Below are positions 60,791 through 64,000 of a stretch of 64,000 nucleotides of DNA, in pieces. This DNA is from Sediminicola sp035798135. Its GTDB lineage: Bacteria > Bacteroidota > Bacteroidia > Flavobacteriales > Flavobacteriaceae. The stretch covers positions 496,001-560,000 of the forward strand of contig JAPFBR010000002.1 in the NCBI GenBank assembly GCA_035798135.1, written 5' to 3'. The position numbers were made by a program, and so were the translations under genes. Position 1 is the first letter of the stretch, and each line of letters starts with the position of its first letter. Below the pieces are notes generated by a model. The model saw nothing but the letters and a program-made list of their open reading frames with translations. It had not been told where the DNA came from and ran no database searches.

Positions 60791-62215
60791 ATGGAATGTA
60801 TTAGCACCTTCGACATGCTTAAAATTGGTATTGGTCCGTCTAGTTCCCACACTCTTGGCCCATGGCGGGCCGCGGAAAGATGGATAAAAGAATTGAAGGA
60901 AGATGGTTTTTTTGACCAAGTTTCTTCCATAAAGGTGCATATCTATGGTTCTTTGTCTTTAACAGGAAAGGGGCACGCAACCGATTTAGCCATTATGTTG
61001 GGATTAACGGGGGCAGATCCAGAATATATTCCAATTGAAGACATTGGGGGTATCGTTGAAGATATCAAGTCCTCTGGTATCTTGAGCTTCAATAGCGAAA
61101 GGGACTTTCCTTTTGATGCCAAACAGGATATTGTCTTTGAAAAAAAATTCTTGCCCTTTCATGCCAACGGGATGTTGTTTGTAGCCACTTTGAACTCAGG
61201 AGAAAAAATTGAAGAAACCTACTATTCCATAGGGGGCGGATTTGTAGTGAAGGAAGAACGGGAAAATGCCAAGCAAAATTTAAAGGTTTTTAAGACCTTT
61301 CCCTTTCCCGTTGTCAAAGGAACTGAACTCTTGGCCTTTTGCAAACAGGAAAACAAAACCATTTCGGAATTGGTATTGGAAAATGAAAGATCATTGCGAA
61401 CAGATGCGGAAATAGATCACGAACTACATCGCATTTGGGACACGATGCTGGAATCTATGTACATAGGTTGCCATACCGAGGGGCACTTACCTGGTGGCTT
61501 AAATGTAAGACGCCGTGCGTTTGACATATGCAAAAGTTTAAAAGGGGACATCCCCTATTCCAATCCTCAAGAATGGTTGGAATCCATAAGGCAGACTGAA
61601 GTAAAGTTTAGACAGATCCTTAAATGGGTAAGTTGTTTTGCCCTTAGTGTCAACGAAGTCAATGCCTCCTTGGGTCGCGTTGTAACTGCACCCACCAATG
61701 GCAGTGCCGGGGTCATCCCCTCTGTATTGATGTATTATTTGGTTATTGAAAACCACGATGCCACTTTTGAACATGTGAAAAAGTTTTTGATGATTGCAGG
61801 GGAAATAGGCAGTATCTTTAAAAAAGGAGCAACCATCTCCGCCGCTATGGGTGGTTGTCAAGCCGAAATTGGTGTTTCCTCCGCCATGGCAGCTGGTGCT
61901 CTCACAGAATTAATGGGGGGCTCTCCAGAACAGGCTCTAATGGCTGCAGAAATTGCCATGGAACACCATTTAGGCCTTACCTGTGACCCAATTGGCGGCT
62001 TGGTACAAATTCCTTGTATAGAAAGGAATTCCATGGGAGCCATAAAAGCCATCAACGCCGCTGAGTTGGCAATGGACTCGAATCCTGAGAATGCAAAGGT
62101 TCCTTTAGATAAAGTGGTAAACACCATGTGGGAAACCGCCAAGGACATGAGCTCCAAATACAAGGAGACCTCCGAAGGTGGCTTAGCAGTGGGTGTTTAT
62201 TTGAGTGATTGTTAG
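60791..62215 (+). CDS. sdaA: L-serine ammonia-lyase (iron-sulfur type)
   Basis: 474 aa. The N-terminal FDMLKIGIGPSSSHTLGPWRAA is the SDH-beta signature, and the C-terminal half (about 180-470) is the SDH-alpha part, with GGCQAEIGVSSAMAAGAL, GGSPEQALMAAEIAMEHHLGLTCDPIGGLVQIPCIERN and the cysteine residues of the [4Fe-4S] cluster in these stretches. One-chain enzyme converting L-serine to pyruvate and ammonia. Length matches the single-chain type. Monocistronic; convergent with the NTF2-like gene. Confidence 0.95.
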   Translation: MECISTFDMLKIGIGPSSSHTLGPWRAAERWIKELKEDGFFDQVSSIKVHIYGSLSLTGKGHATDLAIMLGLTGADPEYIPIEDIGGIVEDIKSSGILSFNSERDFPFDAKQDIVFEKKFLPFHANGMLFVATLNSGEKIEETYYSIGGGFVVKEERENAKQNLKVFKTFPFPVVKGTELLAFCKQENKTISELVLENERSLRTDAEIDHELHRIWDTMLESMYIGCHTEGHLPGGLNVRRRAFDICKSLKGDIPYSNPQEWLESIRQTEVKFRQILKWVSCFALSVNEVNASLGRVVTAPTNGSAGVIPSVLMYYLVIENHDATFEHVKKFLMIAGEIGSIFKKGATISAAMGGCQAEIGVSSAMAAGALTELMGGSPEQALMAAEIAMEHHLGLTCDPIGGLVQIPCIERNSMGAIKAINAAELAMDSNPENAKVPLDKVVNTMWETAKDMSSKYKETSEGGLAVGVYLSDC

Positions 62216-62218
62216 TTT

Positions 62219-62671
62219 TTATTGACAGCCTTCCTTCCGTCTTGTATCAATGATGTATATGATTTTCCAGGATTCTGTATCCTTGAACAACTGGAAAGAG
62301 TTTACGCCACAATGACTAAAAGTACCATCTAACCAAAACTCATAAGGTGTCCAAGCATGGGCCATGGGGCCATCAATTTGGATATTGAAGGATAAAAGTT
62401 TTTCTTCAAACTTAGTGGTATTGGGGATATTAATGATGTGCTTCACAAAATCTGTGTACTTTTCGGAACGCACATAGGTACTATCTCCTTTGTTGGCTAT
62501 CGTCCGAATGATCACATTATCGGAAATAACTTCTTTAAAGATTATAGAATCTTTTTGGTGAAAGCCCTTAAAGAAGGTTTCAATGGTTTGCCGTACAGCC
62601 TCCTCTTCAGAGGATTGGGCGCTACCACATAAAAAAGATAAACACAGACATAAACAGATTAAAATTCTCAT
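62219..62671 (-). CDS. NTF2-like/SnoaL-type secreted protein
   Basis: 150 aa from the ATG at 62671 (MRILICLCLCLSFLCGSAQ), chosen because the signal peptide begins there; the frame is open 22 codons upstream to an ATG at 62737. The mature part (about 23-150) starts SSEEEAVRQTIETFFKGFH with the Cys-free helix-strand pattern of the NTF2-like fold (DUF4440/SnoaL), and includes MAHAWTPYEFWLDGTFSHCG, seen as short segments AWTPYEFWLDG and FSHCG. Members serve as ketosteroid-isomerase-like enzymes or ligand binders; which is unclear. Divergent from panB. Confidence 0.82.
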   Translation of the reverse strand: MRILICLCLCLSFLCGSAQSSEEEAVRQTIETFFKGFHQKDSIIFKEVISDNVIIRTIANKGDSTYVRSEKYTDFVKHIINIPNTTKFEEKLLSFNIQIDGPMAHAWTPYEFWLDGTFSHCGVNSFQLFKDTESWKIIYIIDTRRKEGCQ

Positions 62672-62788
62672 TTTATGATTTTTAGAGTCCATATTCGAAA
62701 ATAACCTAATTTTTTTAAAGCTGAAACTAAGAATCATTTAAAGTTTTTGAACAAAACTCCTTACTTTTATCGACTTAAACTAAACTTC

Positions 62789-63607
62789 ATGTCAGTAGCC
62801 AAAAAAGAATACAAGAGGATCACCGTAAAATCCTTAATAGAAATGAAAAGGAACGGGGAACGAATATCGATGTTGACCGCCTATGACTTTTCTATGGCAA
62901 AAATTGTTGATGATGCCAATGTTGATGTTATTTTGGTTGGGGACTCTGCAAGTAATGTAATGGCGGGACATGAAACCACACTTCCCATTACGCTGGATCA
63001 GATGATCTATCATGCCTCATCGGTAATTCGTGCTGTAAAAAGGGCTCTGGTCGTTGTAGACATCCCATTTGGAAGCTATCAAAGTGACCCAAAGGAGGCC
63101 TTGCGTTCTGCCATCCGAATCATGAAAGAGAGCGGAGCCCATGCGGTCAAGGTCGAAGGCGGAATAGAAATAAAAGTATCTGTAAAAAGAATCCTGAATG
63201 CCGGAATACCGGTCATGGGACATTTGGGTCTTACTCCACAGTCTATTTATAAGTTTGGTACCTACACGGTTAGGGCCAAGGAAGAAGAGGAGGCTCAAAA
63301 ACTTCTGGAAGACGCCAAATTGTTGGAGAAATTAGGTTGTTTTGCTATTGTTCTTGAAAAAATACCGGCACAATTGGCCAAAAAAGTTGCCGATAGCATT
63401 AATATTCCGGTCATTGGGATTGGGGCGGGTAACGGAGTGGACGGACAAGTATTGGTTATCCATGACCTATTGGGTATCACCCAAGAATTTAATCCGCGAT
63501 TCTTAAGGCGATATATGAATTTATACGAAGAAATGGGAAGTGCCATTTCCCAATACGTAACAGACGTAAAAAGCAGGGATTTTCCTAACGAAGAAGAACA
63601 GTATTAA
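62789..63607 (+). CDS. panB: 3-methyl-2-oxobutanoate hydroxymethyltransferase
   Basis: 272 aa from the ATG at 62789 (MSVAKKEYKRITVKSL); the frame is open 14 codons upstream but has no ATG there. Signatures: LTAYDFSMAKIVDDANVD (about 30-46), LVGDSASNVMAGHETTLP (Mg site, about 48-66), GHLGLTPQS (about 145) and IGIGAGNGVDGQVLV (about 210-224). It makes ketopantoate from 2-oxoisovalerate with methylenetetrahydrofolate, the first step of pantothenate and CoA synthesis. The RluA-type gene begins straight after the stop codon. Confidence 0.95.
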   Translation: MSVAKKEYKRITVKSLIEMKRNGERISMLTAYDFSMAKIVDDANVDVILVGDSASNVMAGHETTLPITLDQMIYHASSVIRAVKRALVVVDIPFGSYQSDPKEALRSAIRIMKESGAHAVKVEGGIEIKVSVKRILNAGIPVMGHLGLTPQSIYKFGTYTVRAKEEEEAQKLLEDAKLLEKLGCFAIVLEKIPAQLAKKVADSINIPVIGIGAGNGVDGQVLVIHDLLGITQEFNPRFLRRYMNLYEEMGSAISQYVTDVKSRDFPNEEEQY

Positions 63608-64000
63608 TTGAATTTGGAAGCTAAAACAATTTCTACGGCAAAAAACCTCCAAGTTCTTTTTGAGGATAACCATTTAATCGCCATCAATAAAAGGCCTGGA
63701 GATATTGTCCAAGGTGATAAAACAGGTGATGCGCCATTAAGTGATGTGGTCAAGGAATACCTGAAGGAAAAATACAACAAGCCCGGAAATGTTTATTTAG
63801 GGGTTGCCCATAGATTGGATAGGCCAACCTCTGGGATAGTGGTCTTTGCAAAAACCTCAAAGGCCCTCCCAAGACTTAATAAGCTATTTGCCGAAAAAGA
63901 AGCCAAGAAAACCTATTGGGCCGTGGTAAAGAACGCTCCGGAAAATCCCTCTGCCACCCTTACCCATTGGTTAAAAAGAAATACAAAACAGAACAAGTCC
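63608..64000 (+). CDS. RluA family pseudouridine synthase, C-terminus outside window
   Basis: 131 codons visible to the window end with no stop. The catalytic motif is HRLDRPTSGIVVF (about residues 75-87, Asp in RLD), preceded by HLIAINKRPGDIV (family strand 1). No ATG is present in the visible part; the first possible start is TTG at 63608, directly after the TAA of panB (63605-63607), and a second TTG is at 63614. The gene lies in the same frame as panB, so only the stop codon separates them. Probably modifies uridines of tRNA or 23S rRNA; which cannot be told. Confidence 0.85.
   Translation, partial: MNLEAKTISTAKNLQVLFEDNHLIAINKRPGDIVQGDKTGDAPLSDVVKEYLKEKYNKPGNVYLGVAHRLDRPTSGIVVFAKTSKALPRLNKLFAEKEAKKTYWAVVKNAPENPSATLTHWLKRNTKQNKS

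Noticed and set aside
1..64000. CRISPR arrays, tRNA and rRNA genes, insertion sequences, prophage
   Set aside because: I looked for direct-repeat/spacer arrays, tRNA-like cloverleaf ends, rRNA-like high-GC blocks and transposase motifs and saw none. A dedicated search could still find a degenerate tRNA or small RNA.

Overview
The window is a stretch of chromosome from a member of the Bacteroidota, almost certainly a (probably marine) Flavobacteriaceae. The evidence is the family content (DUF4834, DUF2853, CAL67264-type small membrane protein, YfhO, OMP_b-brl_3 TonB receptors, LytTR regulator with TPR histidine kinase, menaquinone genes in flavobacterial order, a likely sulfonolipid/capnine gene pair), AT-rich leaders without Shine-Dalgarno sequences, TAnnTTTG-type -7 boxes upstream of several genes, and low GC. 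The genus is not determinable by eye. I saw no rRNA, tRNA, CRISPR array, insertion sequence or prophage; this looks like core chromosome with a few lineage-specific patches.

Layout. 1-5155 (minus): end of a surface-polysaccharide/lipid-linked glycan region: flippase (cut by the window edge), glycosyltransferase, YfhO membrane protein, DUF4834. 5260-7479 (plus): outer-membrane transporter-like protein and a GNAT-like protein. 7548-9975 (minus): PLP acyltransferase and cysteate-synthase-like enzyme, a likely capnine (sulfonolipid) pair, each apparently with its own promoter. 10062-16968: S9 peptidase, YbaB, thioredoxin-like protein, DUF1508 protein, threonine aldolase, large zinc metalloprotease. 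17162-20480 (plus): ATP-grasp / alpha-E / transglutaminase-like predicted peptide-ligase cluster. 20546-21647: prfB with an intact programmed +1 frameshift. 21747-25231: ArsC-like protein, then a secreted Asn/Gly-rich protein and a TonB-type barrel behind a 52-bp dyad. 25495-34899: an unlisted 57-aa membrane protein, fumC, coiled-coil membrane protein, GNAT, MBL lipoprotein, EttA, oxidoreductase, methylcrotonyl-CoA carboxylase beta subunit, DoxX.

34970-52656 (mostly minus): a VWA / TonB-plug / TPR fusion protein, M24 peptidase, then the menaquinone genes menE, menC, menA, menD, menF and a MenI-like thioesterase, spread over 14 kb and interrupted by a TPR histidine kinase, a LytTR response regulator, an MBL hydrolase, an SDR and others. 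menB and menH are not in the window. 52765-57399 (plus): alpha/beta hydrolase, a Crp/Fnr-family regulator, two tandem paralogous PepSY-like secreted proteins with the same GCTAC-N4-GTAGC dyad at nearly the same distance upstream of each, and a secreted coiled-coil protein. 57480-64000: a secreted YD-like protein, dnaK, sdaA, an NTF2-like protein, panB, and the start of an RluA-type pseudouridine synthase.

The most attractive candidate for something undescribed is the Crp/Fnr regulator plus duplicated PepSY-like genes with the shared operator-like dyad. The VWA-plug-TPR protein (a SusC-type plug without a barrel) and the 52-bp dyad in front of the secreted protein/TonB receptor pair come next. 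All promoter, operator and terminator calls are by eye and unverified.
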